Positions 12,807-24,200 of a stretch of DNA of 64,000 nt are shown here, piece after piece. The notes under the pieces were generated by a model. The model was not told the origin of the DNA. It did no database searches and saw only the letters and a list, made by a program, of their open reading frames with translations. This DNA comes from Scenedesmus sp. ARA3 (taxonomy: Eukaryota; Chlorophyta; Chlorophyceae; Sphaeropleales; Scenedesmaceae): NCBI GenBank assembly GCA_004335835.1, contig RWJK01000154.1, positions 1-64,000 of the forward strand, given 5' to 3'. The stretch's first letter is position 1; every line of letters begins with the position of its first letter. A program made the position numbers and the translations under genes.

Positions 12807-15800
12807 AAAAAGTGGAGTGCCTCAGATGAATCCATATTAGCGTGCAATGCTTCGTTTTTGATAGCTGTCATGGAAAGACTGCGCTTGTGTGCTGTGCTGC
12901 GACTTGGCGCTCCTCGCGACCAGACACCCATGTGCATCGTATCCTGCTGCAGCTACTGGGCGCGCCGCAGGCCACATTGACTGTGAAACGCAAGCTACAA
13001 GTTTGTATCGCCCTCAATGCATAATTTCCGTCAACTGGCGCCCAATATGGCTGGTCAGACGGGTTCCCGTGGCTGCTGCTACCATCGCCCTCCTACGTTA
13101 ACGTCTTGATGCAAAAGTAAGCACTCTATCAACTCAAACGAACTCGTGGTCTCCATAACGCAATGGAGCTCACGAACCTGTGCAGCCAGGACGGACCAGG
13201 ACGAATCGTCGTCATGACGACGGACGGATCTGTGAGAAATTGCTGAGCACAAACTGCATGTGGTTTTTAGTACATTCTGCATTAAGCATGTTTGCAGCGG
13301 ACGACGGCGCTGGCGAGCTGGCATGCACCGCATAGCCACCGCGACAGTAGGACTGGCTGTCCACACCAGGCTTGGTTGATTTGAGTTTCCAGGAGCACTC
13401 GCGAACTGTGAGACAGCTTCTTTGCTGGTTACTTGACTTGCGTGGAGCTGCGGTGCATGACAGCAGCAGACCAACCAGTCAGCACTGCTCACCACACTGC
13501 GCTTGTGCAGCACTGCTGCAGGCTGCATTGGCGCTGGACAGTGCAGTGGTGTACTAGTGGTGTCTCCTGCACGATCTGCTACGATGACCTTCACAGCCCA
13601 AAAGCTGCAAAGGCTGCTTGCCAGTGGTGCGCACCTGCCATAGCCTGAGTTGCGCCTTCAAACCTTAGGGCGGGGGCAGGCACTTTTATGGGTTGTGTTG
13701 CTGCAGGGCTTGGGACCTGCGCCAAAGCGGTGAGATCCTTTACCCGGCCGGAATAATGTGCCCCGCTAACAAAAGCGGTTGATTGTTTGATTGAGACGGC
13801 GTTGATGCTATGGCTTGATGAGTAACATGATGATGATGATGTTTGATTGAGACTGGCACCCAGGTATTTTTATTTCCTCCGTGCCCGCCATGCTTATTGC
13901 GCTGCGCAACTGCTGGAAGCGGCTCATCTGAGAGCCACTCTCACAGCAATAAATATGCCTGAACACTTGTGGTGTGTTTGTGCTTGGTTTGAACCAGCTG
14001 TGCGCTGCTGTGCTGGAGGCTGGTGCTACCAACTAGTAGTTGTTGAATGAAACAAGGCACCTGTTTGTTACACAGCTTGCATGAGGCGGGTGGTGTGCAT
14101 GATGTTTCTGGGTAGTCTGCTTTCTGGCGCTGTGTCATCGCATAAACGGCCCGCGGCATGCCCTGCCACGCACATCCAGCTGCATAATTGGGTGATTTGG
14201 CAACCCATATGGGTTGCATGTCACCCAAGTTACACATGCATGTCACCCAAGTTACACCGTAGTTATGGTACGCTCAGGACTGCATGTAGCAATCAGGCAA
14301 GCTGCTGCAGTGGACGTTTACATTGGAACGCGTAGCTGAAGTTTAGGCGACTCCGCTTTTGCTTGCTTTCCTCCTGCGGGGCTGCAGCTGTGCTTCTCAC
14401 TTGCTTCTTGTGTCCACCTGCATGCAGCAGGGTGATGCTGTTGGGATGCTTCAGCTGCTTATTACATCGTTGCTAGAGAGAGTTGTTTTGATGTTTTTTA
14501 GACATCATGCATGTTTTCGCCAGCCTCACAGTGCTCTTGGCCAAGTAACGTTCTTTCAATGGGTTAGGGCACGACCTGGCTGCTTTTGGCTGTGTTCGTG
14601 CTCAAAATATGCGTTCAAACTGGTAATACAAACCATCTTCGTACGCCGCCGGGGCGGATACAGCTCTCATACACTGGTGAAGCCCCACGCCTGCAAGTGT
14701 AATTCGACTACCATGCTACACGGCGAAGCTAAGCCTGGGGCTAACGGATATTGAATTTAAACTTGATTGCAGTCTTAAATGTGTCCTAGGTAGGAGTAGG
14801 GCGTGCATCCACGCTGCATGATATGCCACATTCGAATGAACAGCACGCGAAGCTACAGTCAGCTCATCGTTGTCAAAACAAAATCTGCTTACCAGATTGT
14901 TTCTGTGGCTGTCAAAGTTGCCGCGATTGCCATCCTTGCTACCAAATCAGCGAGGTCTAAGTCCGGGGGTTTGGTGGTGACGTCCCCTGCCCCGCCATTG
15001 GCATGCGTAGTGCCACCCGCTAGCGAGGAGCTGTCGATAGTCGTATCTAAACATTGATTGCAGCCGTGAGAGCCGACCAGCTTGCAAGCAGTATCCTTCC
15101 TTATAAACTTGAGGGCAATAAAGCAGGAGGTAAGCAGCGAACTATGCTTTTGCTTATGTTACAGTGTGCTCAGGTGGCAGCCTAAAATGCTCGATCGCTA
15201 GATATTTCGGCCTGTCAGCGCGTCTTGCGATTTCTGAAAAGAGGGCTGCTCTTGCCGCATCACGGCACTTTCCTATGAATTTTTTGCTTAGATCGGCTTG
15301 TTCATGCCATGGTCGACCTGCCAGCTGACCTGGGGTGGCCGGTGAAAGATAAATGGAAGCGGGCAGCCCACCACAGCAAGCGCCCATAACAGCAGTTCAT
15401 CGTATGCTCTGTGCATCACTTGAGCTGACATACCCTGTGCTTTGCGTTCTTGGCCCAACTGCAGGCAACCGAGAGATAAAGTAGGCGCTGGGCAGCAATC
15501 GGCCCAAAGCAGCATCAGCAGGAGCCAAAGCAGCTGAAACGGAGCTGGCGAGTCAGGAAGGTCAGTGGAGGTCGTTGATGTGGGCAGTTGCAGCAGCTGC
15601 CCTGCTATGAGCTGCTGTGGCAGACCAGCAACCTTGATGATGGCAGTGGTACCACCACAGCTTCACAACAGCCAGCCACGCGCCTGTGACTGGCACCTAA
15701 AGTCAACTGACGGATATGCAATTGCAGGCTATGTGCCAACTGGCGTTGGCTTGCATTTGTCGTGCAAACATGCCGTCCAGCAGCATGGCAAGATTACACA

Positions 15801-15873
15801 CTTGTTGCCCTGCAACCACAACCTGACGTCATGGCGCTTTGTGCTGCTGCTGCTGCTGCTGCTGCTGCTGCAG

Positions 15874-17787
15874 ATGACTGTGGAGAGCGTAGCTGAGTTC
15901 AGCTTATGGCCTTCTTTCGCAGCAGTGGACTCATTCGAGGCTGACACGGGCGCAGCAGCAGCAGCAGCTGTTGGCCTGTTGGGCGGCAGTTTTGCTCCGA
16001 TGCGCACAAATGACGTGTCCCCATTCAGCAGCATGTCAGACCAGGCACCCCAGTTCGGTCTGGATGCTGCAGGAAGCATGGGCAACGACCAGCTGTTCCA
16101 CTCTGCAGAGGCAGCAAACACAGCCGAGCTCTTTGCACTCCTGCAGCAGCAGCAGCAACAGCAGCCGCAAAGCAGTTCGGACGAGCAATGCATTGATGCA
16201 GAGATCAGCCGCCTGCTGCAGATGAAACAGGCGCTGCACAGGCAGCGGCAGCAGCCGCCTGGGCAGGGGCAGGCCACAGCAGCACCAATCCTGGAAGACG
16301 AGCCATTTGTGGTGCAGCAGTCGCATTTGTCGCAGACGATGCAGTCAACCCCTTCGGGGTCATCATGCGGCGGCATCATCCCTGCAGTGTCCCTGTCACT
16401 GGACCAGTCGCTGCCAATGGACTGGTGAGCCAAACAGCAGCAGCAGCAGCAGCAAGGGAATTCTGAGCAGATGTCAGCATCAGCGGCCAGCTGCAGGTTG
16501 CTAGCCATGTACCTGTGCACACATGCGCGGTGGCGACTTCCCAGCAACATGTAAGCTGCATGCAGCAAGCTCGCGCAAGCATACTGTGCTGCAGGTATCC
16601 AGCCATATCACAGTAACGCAGCAACCTCTGCACACGCGCCCACACTGCGAAATCTTCATTGCTGACGTCTGCTGTGCTCTTTGTGTTGTTTCTCGTGCAT
16701 GTGGTGGCGCGTCACGCGCAGCCTGCTGACCCCCGCACAGTCGGCAACGCTGGACATCAGCCAAGACTGGGCCTGGGCCGCTGGAGCAGCACGTGCAGCA
16801 CAGCAGCAGCCCATGAGGCACAGCATCGACCTGGGAGGCCTGGCACAGCGCATGGCAGCTTTCGACATCGGCAGCAGCAACAGCTTCACCACCGGGCACC
16901 AGAGCTGCAACTTCACAGGGGCACAGCAGCTGCCTATGGGCTCCCACTTTGCGGCGCAGCAGTCCATGGCAGCAGCAGTGGCAGCAGCTGCGGCATCAGC
17001 CGCCGCAGCAGCAGCGGCACTGTCGGCAGCCACTGGGCCGTTCTGCGGAGGAGGCTTGGCTGGTTCATCTGGCCTGCCGCCAGCCGGCGCTGGCCTTGCA
17101 GGAAACCAGCTTGCAGGAAACCAGCTTGCAGGAAACCAGCTGGCGCTGCAGTCCGCGCTGTACATGCCTGCAGCCAACAGCAGCAGGCTGAGCATGGAGC
17201 AGCCAGCGCTGCCGCATATGCAGCAGCCGGCAGCATACGGCCTGCGTGCTGCGCCTGTGAACCGCATTCCTACTGGGCGCATGTCACTGGACGTAACTGC
17301 CTGTAGCAGCCTGTACAGCAGCAGTGCAGCGCCTATGGGCGTTAATGCAGGCATGCAGCAGCAGATTGGCCTCACAGGTGCACATGCTGCGTGGCTGAGC
17401 AGTGCTGCTGTTGGCGCCGCGAACCGAGTCGTCTCCAGCATCAACACCAACCAGCGCGCGTCGATGGACATCCCGCTCTCACGCACGCCGGACGGCCGCT
17501 GCCCTCCCCGCAAGTCAGCGTCGATCGTGAGCACCGGCAGTGCGCGTGACTCACCCACGCAGGCTGCAGCAGGCCGCAAATCTGCCACATTTGGTGCAGA
17601 GGACAGGCCGGGCGGTGCGTCTGGTGCTGGCCGCAACAATGGAGGCAGGTCTGGTCCGGTGCATCAGGCCCTTAAGTGGGCGGGCTCCCACTGGCACCCC
17701 ATGGCCGATGTTGTGAAGAGTGGGCAGATCGCTAACAAGGGCACTGGCGTGTTCATCCCTGGAGGTGTGAAGGCAACTGCCTCATGA
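15874..17787 (+). CDS. Low-complexity protein with C-terminal GTGVFIP motif
   Basis: Two exons, 15874-16424 and 16722-17787, join in phase (LPMD to LLTPAQSATLDISQDW) and give 538 residues. The start at 15874 is the first ATG after a (CTG)9CAG acceptor-like sequence; an upstream exon is possible, with a frame open back to 15565. Exon 1 has SVAEFSLWPSF, Ala and Gln runs and an EISRLLQMKQAL helix. Exon 2 has short motifs spaced like MRHSIDLGGL, GRMSLDV and RASMDIPLSRTP, three tandem LAGNQ repeats, and ends HWHPMADVVKSGQ, GTGVFIPGG. From memory, a GTGVF-[IL]-P tail occurs in a group of plant nuclear proteins of unknown role; that link is not proven. The RxSxD/RTP-like motifs resemble phosphorylation sites but this is inference. 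Confidence 0.7.
17097..17141 (+). repeat. Three tandem 15-bp coding repeats (LAGNQ)
   Basis: CTTGCAGGAAACCAG is repeated three times with no mismatch inside the GTGVFIP gene. A 15-base unit preserves the frame. Each unit also contains a CTTGCAG|G acceptor-like sequence. Confidence 0.9.
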
Positions 17788-17853
17788 GCTGCCGGCTGCG
17801 GGGCATGTTCATCCCAAGCGGGCATCCCTGTGTGAAGGCAACTGCCTCATGAG
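17767..17853 (+). repeat. Duplicated C-terminal end and stop codon
   Basis: The 22 bases around the stop codon, GTGAAGGCAACTGCCTCATG then AG (17767-17788), recur at about 17831-17852. Each copy follows a TTCATCCC segment. The second copy is downstream of the stop codon. Confidence 0.85.
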
Positions 17854-20800
17854 TTTTTTGGCTGCTTGAGTGCAGCTGGGGTGATTTCGGGGTGGCGCTG
17901 CAGTGGCTTGTTGTCTGGTGGTTCAGAAAGGTGGGAGGTGAAGACGGAAGATGGAAAGTGGAGACAAGCCGCTGAGCTGCGGTGAAGTGCAGCCGGCGGG
18001 TGCTTGTGCAGATGCCATGCCAGAAGGGTGCTGGTAGGGTTTGGTGGGGTTTCTGAGCAGGTGGGCGGGTTTGCAGGTGTGGTTGATGAGAGGCAGGGGT
18101 CCTGGGCGGGGCACTGTGTGGATATGTGTGGTGGCATTGTGAGAGCGGCATCGTACAATACAGAGCGAGTACCAAACTACTACTACTGCCAAGGGCTGTC
18201 ACGCAAGGGTGTGGCCGGTGCAGAGCGCGGCAGCAGCAGCAAGGAATAACCAGCATGCGACGCTGATGCTGTGCTTGCGTTGGTGCAAGTGATGTGGCGC
18301 CTGTGTTTGGTCTGCTGTGTATGGTGGCGTTTTTGGGGTCCATGTTGGAGGGCGGCACGTTGTGCCTAGGGGGTGGTAGCATCTTGCCAGATGAATGCAG
18401 GAAGCCTTGCCTGCCAGCGGTTGGAGCTGGTAGGGTATGGGCTGCTTGCATGAGACGCGTATGCCTCAACTGCGTGCGTTTTTGTGTGTGTGGGCCTTTT
18501 GACGTCCTGAGCTGCTGCTGATGAGCCATGCATAGGTCATGAGCCAGATCACCAGGCAGCTCAAAACAGGGCTTGTGAATACAATAAGCAGGCCTGTGCC
18601 AGAAAGCGCTGCAAGGCCTTGGTTAGTAAGAGTGCAGCAGCTGCAGCATGCATGTAGACCCGCGGGGTTCGGTGGCTCAGGTGTTGCTGGTACTCCTGCG
18701 TGTGCGCATCGCAGCTGTCAACAAAGGACTACGCATTGCTTGTTTGTCAATCACATGTTAAGGTTTGTGGCCTGGCGCTGGTGTAGCACTGGGTGCTTCA
18801 GCGCCGGCTGTAGCACTGGCATGCCTTTTCTCTGGCGTGCATGGCAAGGACTGCCTTTCACTGCGCTGCACTGATTGCAGATGGGTGGCAGAGTTGGGCG
18901 CAGCCTCATGCACGCTGCTCAAGTGTACATTGCTCTGTGCAACGCTGTGTGAGGCGCTTGTGCTCTAAAGCCATGTATCTGCAGTAACCTTGAATTTGCA
19001 ACATTCTACATTACTTGCCTTGCTTTGTTTTGTTGCCCATGTCGGCGCCATGCAAGCAGCCAATGACACTGCTTGCACATGGCATCACGAATTGAAACAG
19101 TCTGCGCAGCGTGGTTTAAGCGCGCACAATGCGCACGGCTGCATGTGTGATGTATATTGTGCTATTAATGTCAGGCTTGTTTACAGACGTGGCCGGCAGA
19201 GCTCTTCCACCGTTTGCAGTGCTTGTTGCCGCTCTCTTGCGCAACGCGGGGATAGTCTGAACCAACCACCAGAGACGCTGGGTGGGCTCTCAAGTCTGCA
19301 GCAGATACCTGCAGTGCATTGTTTGTGTGTGAATGCTGTTGCTGCTGCACTCCTGCATGGCAAGTGTGCCAGCATGCATTCTGTGTGTATCTAGAGGCAG
19401 ATGCCTCATTGTTGCTGCCACTCCACGGCCGTTTGGCAGTCATCGCCCCAACTCACAGACGTGCTGTGGCTGATTCTCTCTGTTTTGGTTGCCGCTTTCT
19501 TGCCTGCCCACAGCTCTAAGGATATGATCGCTCCCTCAAGGTGCACAATAATCCACACACAAAGCAGGACTTGCGTTGCAATGGCATGTTTCAGCATGCT
19601 GGGCAATTATTTCAGCATGGTGCTTGGACATATCTCGGCTCTGCAGGTGGGATGTCCAAGCAGGTTGTGTCCAAGCAGCAAGTCTGCAGTGCAGCGTACC
19701 TTGAAATTTTGCTGCGTGAAGTTGTATCCCAGTGTGCAGGGCAGCTGGTATGCATGAGTGCAGCAGCGGTCAATGCCCGCAGCTGTACGTGCTTTGCTGG
19801 GGGTGTGCAGTCCATGTGCTTGCTGATACAGCCACATGGAGTAGAGGTGGCTCGTGGGGTGGGGTGCCATGGCTGCCGTTTTGGTCCCTGCCGTGTACCC
19901 TCTAAGCCAGGGTGTTTTGGACTGGCAGCATCAGGCGGCGTATCGTGCAGCCTGACATTACGTGGCATGTGCCTCGGTTGCATGTCATTCGCGGCTTTTG
20001 AGATGGCAGTATCGCCTGCTATCTGTGAGGCTTGGGGTGAAGCAACTCAGGCATGCACAACAGTGCTGCACAGTGAGGGCATTGAAAGGACGATTTGGGT
20101 GTGTGGTACATGTCAACTAGGAGAGAAAGACAGTGATGGACTCTTGTGGCTCGTGTTGCAGCTGTGCTATCACAGCCTGTAGTGCTGCCGCGCATTTGTT
20201 GCTGGCTGATGATGCCCTGTGCGGCGTACAGGATTGTTGTTCTAGCTTTGTAGTCGTGTACAAATCAGCACTGCGTCTCAACAAAAGTGCCGGTGGCTAT
20301 GCCGACATGTTCATGTGTGCGTGAGTGTGGATTGCTTAGTAGCTATCATAGCCCTGCTAAGACCTTTCGACGGAGGAGAGGATCGGTATGTAGCAGGTGG
20401 CATGGCTTGCGTGTGCAGTTGCTAGCGCATTGGCCAGCGGGGTGTGTTTGGCGTTGCCTTGCCATCGCACACACCATCAAGATTGCGAGCGGCCAACCAG
20501 AGTACGGATTTTGTGCTATGTGCTGTTGGTATGCTGCCTGCTTCATGATGCGCTCTCACTGGCTGGTTCCTGCTGCTGGCCAAAAATCCCCTCACATTGA
20601 GAGCACCACGCACTGGTCCTGTCACCTGCGTATGCTGATACCCACAGAATCAGCATTCTGTGTGCTTCGTGCATGGGTGCATCCGTACGAGTTGTGAAAT
20701 TATAGTTTGCACGTTTCTTGAGCAAACAGCGCCAGTCTGTGTGCAGGGTATACATGCATGTTGTGAGAGCTTGGCAGGGCCATGCTTCAATGCATGCTTC

Positions 20801-21234
20801 AACAGTTCAGGCGCGGCAGTCATATTGTCACTGCTGCGCGCATATTAGGCTGCGAGTTGGGGTAGGGGTTGCTCCACATTGTGGATGCTGATTCGTGAAT
20901 AAAGGCTTGCAGTTATGCAACCACTAAGTGTAATTCTTGCCACAACTGTGCCGTAGCCTCCCACTGAAGTAGCTCAGCACCTCCGAAGTATGCGGAGGTT
21001 CCTGAAAGTTCTTGCAACTTCTTACACGCCAGCCATCCTGTGCATGCTGCAAAACCCAGCAGGTAAGAACCTCCACGTGACAACCAAATCCAACCATATC
21101 GTGACATGGTCAGCCTGCTGACAACTTAATGTTATGCTTACTTCGAGCCTAGTGATATTATATTTTTGGAATAATCTTATGGCTCTTGAGGCATGCCCCG
21201 CAGAGCACAATGTAGTCCTTTCGTCAATGCCACC
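17788..21234. other. 3.4-kb intergenic region, no gene recognised
   Basis: Short frames only. The 258-codon minus-strand frame at 17753-18529 is Pro/His/Thr-rich, lacks any motif and is probably chance. Just before the LRR cyclase gene there is an AT-rich patch (GATATTATATTTTTGG, about 21154-21169), a possible core promoter about 70 bp before its start codon. Confidence 0.55.
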
Positions 21235-24200
21235 ATGCCATCTGTCGGACGGGTCTTACTGCTTGTTACGGCAGCCGCGTGGCTGCAATTTGTTGCAGTG
21301 GATGGCTTACGTCAGCAGTGTGCGTGTGCACAGGGCCAGCCAGGTGAGCAGGCATCACAAGTCGGCAGTCTTTGTAGTGCAGCAATACTGTTATGATCAC
21401 ATGTTGCACTGAAAGTGCAATGCCTAAGCATATGTTGGCCTCCTCTGGCCTAAGCTGTTTGGGCATACCTTAAAACATGCCCCTGGGCGTGCCTCCTGCT
21501 TTACGCAGCAACGGCTGCTTTGAAGGTTGCACAGAAAGCGGAGCTGCAGCTGCTGTTTCAGGCATGGCAGGGTGACCAATGGCTTCAGGCAGATGGATGG
21601 TTGGGTGGCACAGACCACTGCAAATGGGCTGGCGTCAGCTGCTGTAGCAATATGTCAGGCAGCCCCCAGCCACCTGTATGGCAGGATGACAACAGATGGA
21701 GGCTGGCAGACCTGCCCTGCTGCTGTTGTTGCAATAGCCCAGGCACCGTCGTGGCCCTGCAGCTTCCTGCGAACAATGTTGCTGGCAACTTCAGCGTGCT
21801 GACTGAGCAGGGCAATAGCAGCCTGGCCAGCAGTCTACTGTACGTCAACCTTGCAGGGAACAAGCAGCTTGCAGGAAGCATCGGCACTGGCATCGGCTCT
21901 TTCCAGCAGTTGCAAAGCCTTCTTGCATCGTCATGCAGTCTCAATGGCCAACTCCATGGCACCTTGGCTAGCTTACCCAGCTTAACGACACTGGATTTGT
22001 CAAACAACACCCTCACAGGCAGCATTCCGCCTGGTCTCCTGCAAGCACAGCGGCTACGCATCCTGCAGCTTGACAACAACCAATTGAGCGGCAGCATTGC
22101 CTTGCAGGAGCTGCTGCTGGCACCAGCACTTCAGACCGTCAGCCTGCGTGCCAACCGCCTGTCTGGCCCCCTGGTGTTGCCCAACACAAGCATGCTGCAG
22201 CCGCTGCAGCCGGATGGGGACGCCACTCAAGCACTTGGAACCATCACCACGAGATGGCACTCTTCACTGGATGATATTGATCTCAGCAAGAATGAGGTGA
22301 GAGAAATGACGTTGCCTCAGCTGTCCTACTGTGTTTGTCAGTTTTGGCCGGCAAGCAGTATTGAATGTATGCCGTGAGCAGTACCATGATTGCTACCTGC
22401 AACAGCGCCCATGGTGGCCACTTAAAGGTCGCTGTGTGCACCTGCCTGCCGCACCCCCTGCTGCTGCAGCTGACTGGTAGCATCCCTGCAGAGCTGCTGC
22501 TGGTGGACCTCAGGGAGCTGGACCTCAGCTTTAATATATTAGATGGCCCTCTGCCGCCATTTGGTGGCACATTGCGTGTGCTGAGGCTAGGCAACAACAG
22601 CCTGAGTGGGCAGCTGCCGGATCAGCTGGGCAGCTGGGCAATGTCAGAACTTGATTTCAGCAACAACAGGTGAGCAGGGTTTGGTGAGGGGCTCCTGCAG
22701 CATTAGTAGTGTTTCCTGCAAGTAACTTGAAAAACACGTGCATAACAAGCCAGGCACTGGCTCTGGTGATGTGCAATGGTGCTGGATGGCTTTTCAGTTG
22801 CTGTTCACGCATGCTTGCTGCCATGCATATTCAGGTTTGAGGGCACACTGCCCTGCAGTCTCGGCAGTGCAGACAACCTGGCAGTGATGCGGCTGAATGG
22901 CAACAGCAGGCTGCTGGGCACGCTGCCAGAGCAGCTGGTGCTAATGCCCCATCTGGCATTGCTTGATGCCAGGGGAACCAGCATGCAGGAACCTAAACGT
23001 CTGGCAGCCAGCAGCAGCGCAGGCAACAGCGCGCTCACAGCTGTGCCGCGCTGGATGGAAATAAGCAGGTGTGCCAGGTCTATGGACTGTTGGTGGGCTC
23101 CTTGTACATGCTGCATGGAATGCTGTTGTTGCCACTAGCTTAGTGAGCTATGCGCCGCCCCTCTGACAGCTGACAAGGTATGTCAAGTCAAAACCATTGC
23201 TCATGTGCACCCCAGGTCGCTGCAGCACGCTGCTACGCCAGCTGCATCAATGCAGTGATGTACATGAGTTGACATTTCCTGCTCTGCTTGTTGTGCCGTG
23301 CTTGCAGTTTGTCTGCTGAGCACCTGCAGCATCTGGAGGTGCCTGGCGGAGGAGCTGAGCAGCACATACCTGCCACCTGCCCAGTAGTTGGTATCACAGG
23401 AAAGGACACCACGCTGTTGCTGGTGGACCCATACTACTATCAGTTTGTGGGCTGTGTGTGCCAGGATGGATATACGTCAGCAATCACGGAGACAAACAAC
23501 TCAGCAGTTGCAATGGTGTGCAAGAAGCAGCCCTCGGCAAAGGTGGGCATTCCACACCAACATCAACAAGCTCCAGTGTTGGTGCAATGGTTGCAGGATG
23601 TACATGTAACAGCAGGATCTGATGCATACAGTAGTCATGTGTGGCAGCATGGCGTTAGTCATACCGTTGTGATGCTCTTGCTGTACATCACACCAACACA
23701 AAGAACTTTGCACCACAGTAACACGCAGCAGCAAAACTTTGCCATGCCGCCCTGTCTCATTGCCTGCAGGGCCCTAGGGTGGACCCGCGCCTGGTGGCAT
23801 TTCTGGTCGGTGCAGTTGTGGTGGTGGGTGCAGCTGCCCTGGGGACAGCTGTTGCCTTTGTCTGGGTGCGCAAGCAGGTGGTCGAGGTGCTGAGGGCGCG
23901 CAGGCGGCGCGCGCTGCCGCCGCAGGTCAGGATGCCTGTCACGCTCGTGAGCACTGACATTGCAGGCAGCACCGAGCTGTGGGAGTGGGACACACAGCAG
24001 GCAGCTGAGGTGGGTTGTGTTCTGCAGGGATTGGGGAGCTGCTACTTGCCTCCTTGTCTGCTGGCATGCACGGATGCCCTTTCATGACAATCCTCCCTCT
24101 GTGACCTGCGTATCATCCTGCAGTGTAGCAGAAGCAGCTGCCATGAATGTCCTTGCCGGGCAACCAAGGTGACATAAAGCTGCCTGTGCTGTGCCTGATG

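Larger units (their letters stand above)
10774..15873. other. Five-kilobase region without a recognised gene
   Basis: Somewhat more AT-rich than the flanks, especially 12600-12720 and 14800-15150. Frames are short and show no domain, CAG-rich codon pattern or phase-matched splice partners. It contains an AT-rich inverted repeat (12603-12680), a (CTG)10 tract (12776-12805), a repeated GTTTGATTGAGAC (about 13783 and 13840) and a duplicated ATGTCACCCAAGTTACAC (about 14218 and 14242). A plus-strand frame at 14803-15057 is the least improbable coding candidate but has no recognisable feature. The upstream exon(s) or 5' UTR of the next gene may lie near 15540-15870. Confidence 0.55.

Noticed and set aside
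16656..17639. 327-codon minus-strand frame
   Set aside because: Shadow of the GTGVFIP gene; Leu/Cys/Ala-rich with no motif, and it spans that gene's intron border.
17753..18529. 258-codon minus-strand frame
   Set aside because: Pro/His/Thr-rich sequence without motif, start context or splice partner; probably chance in DNA poor in stop codons.
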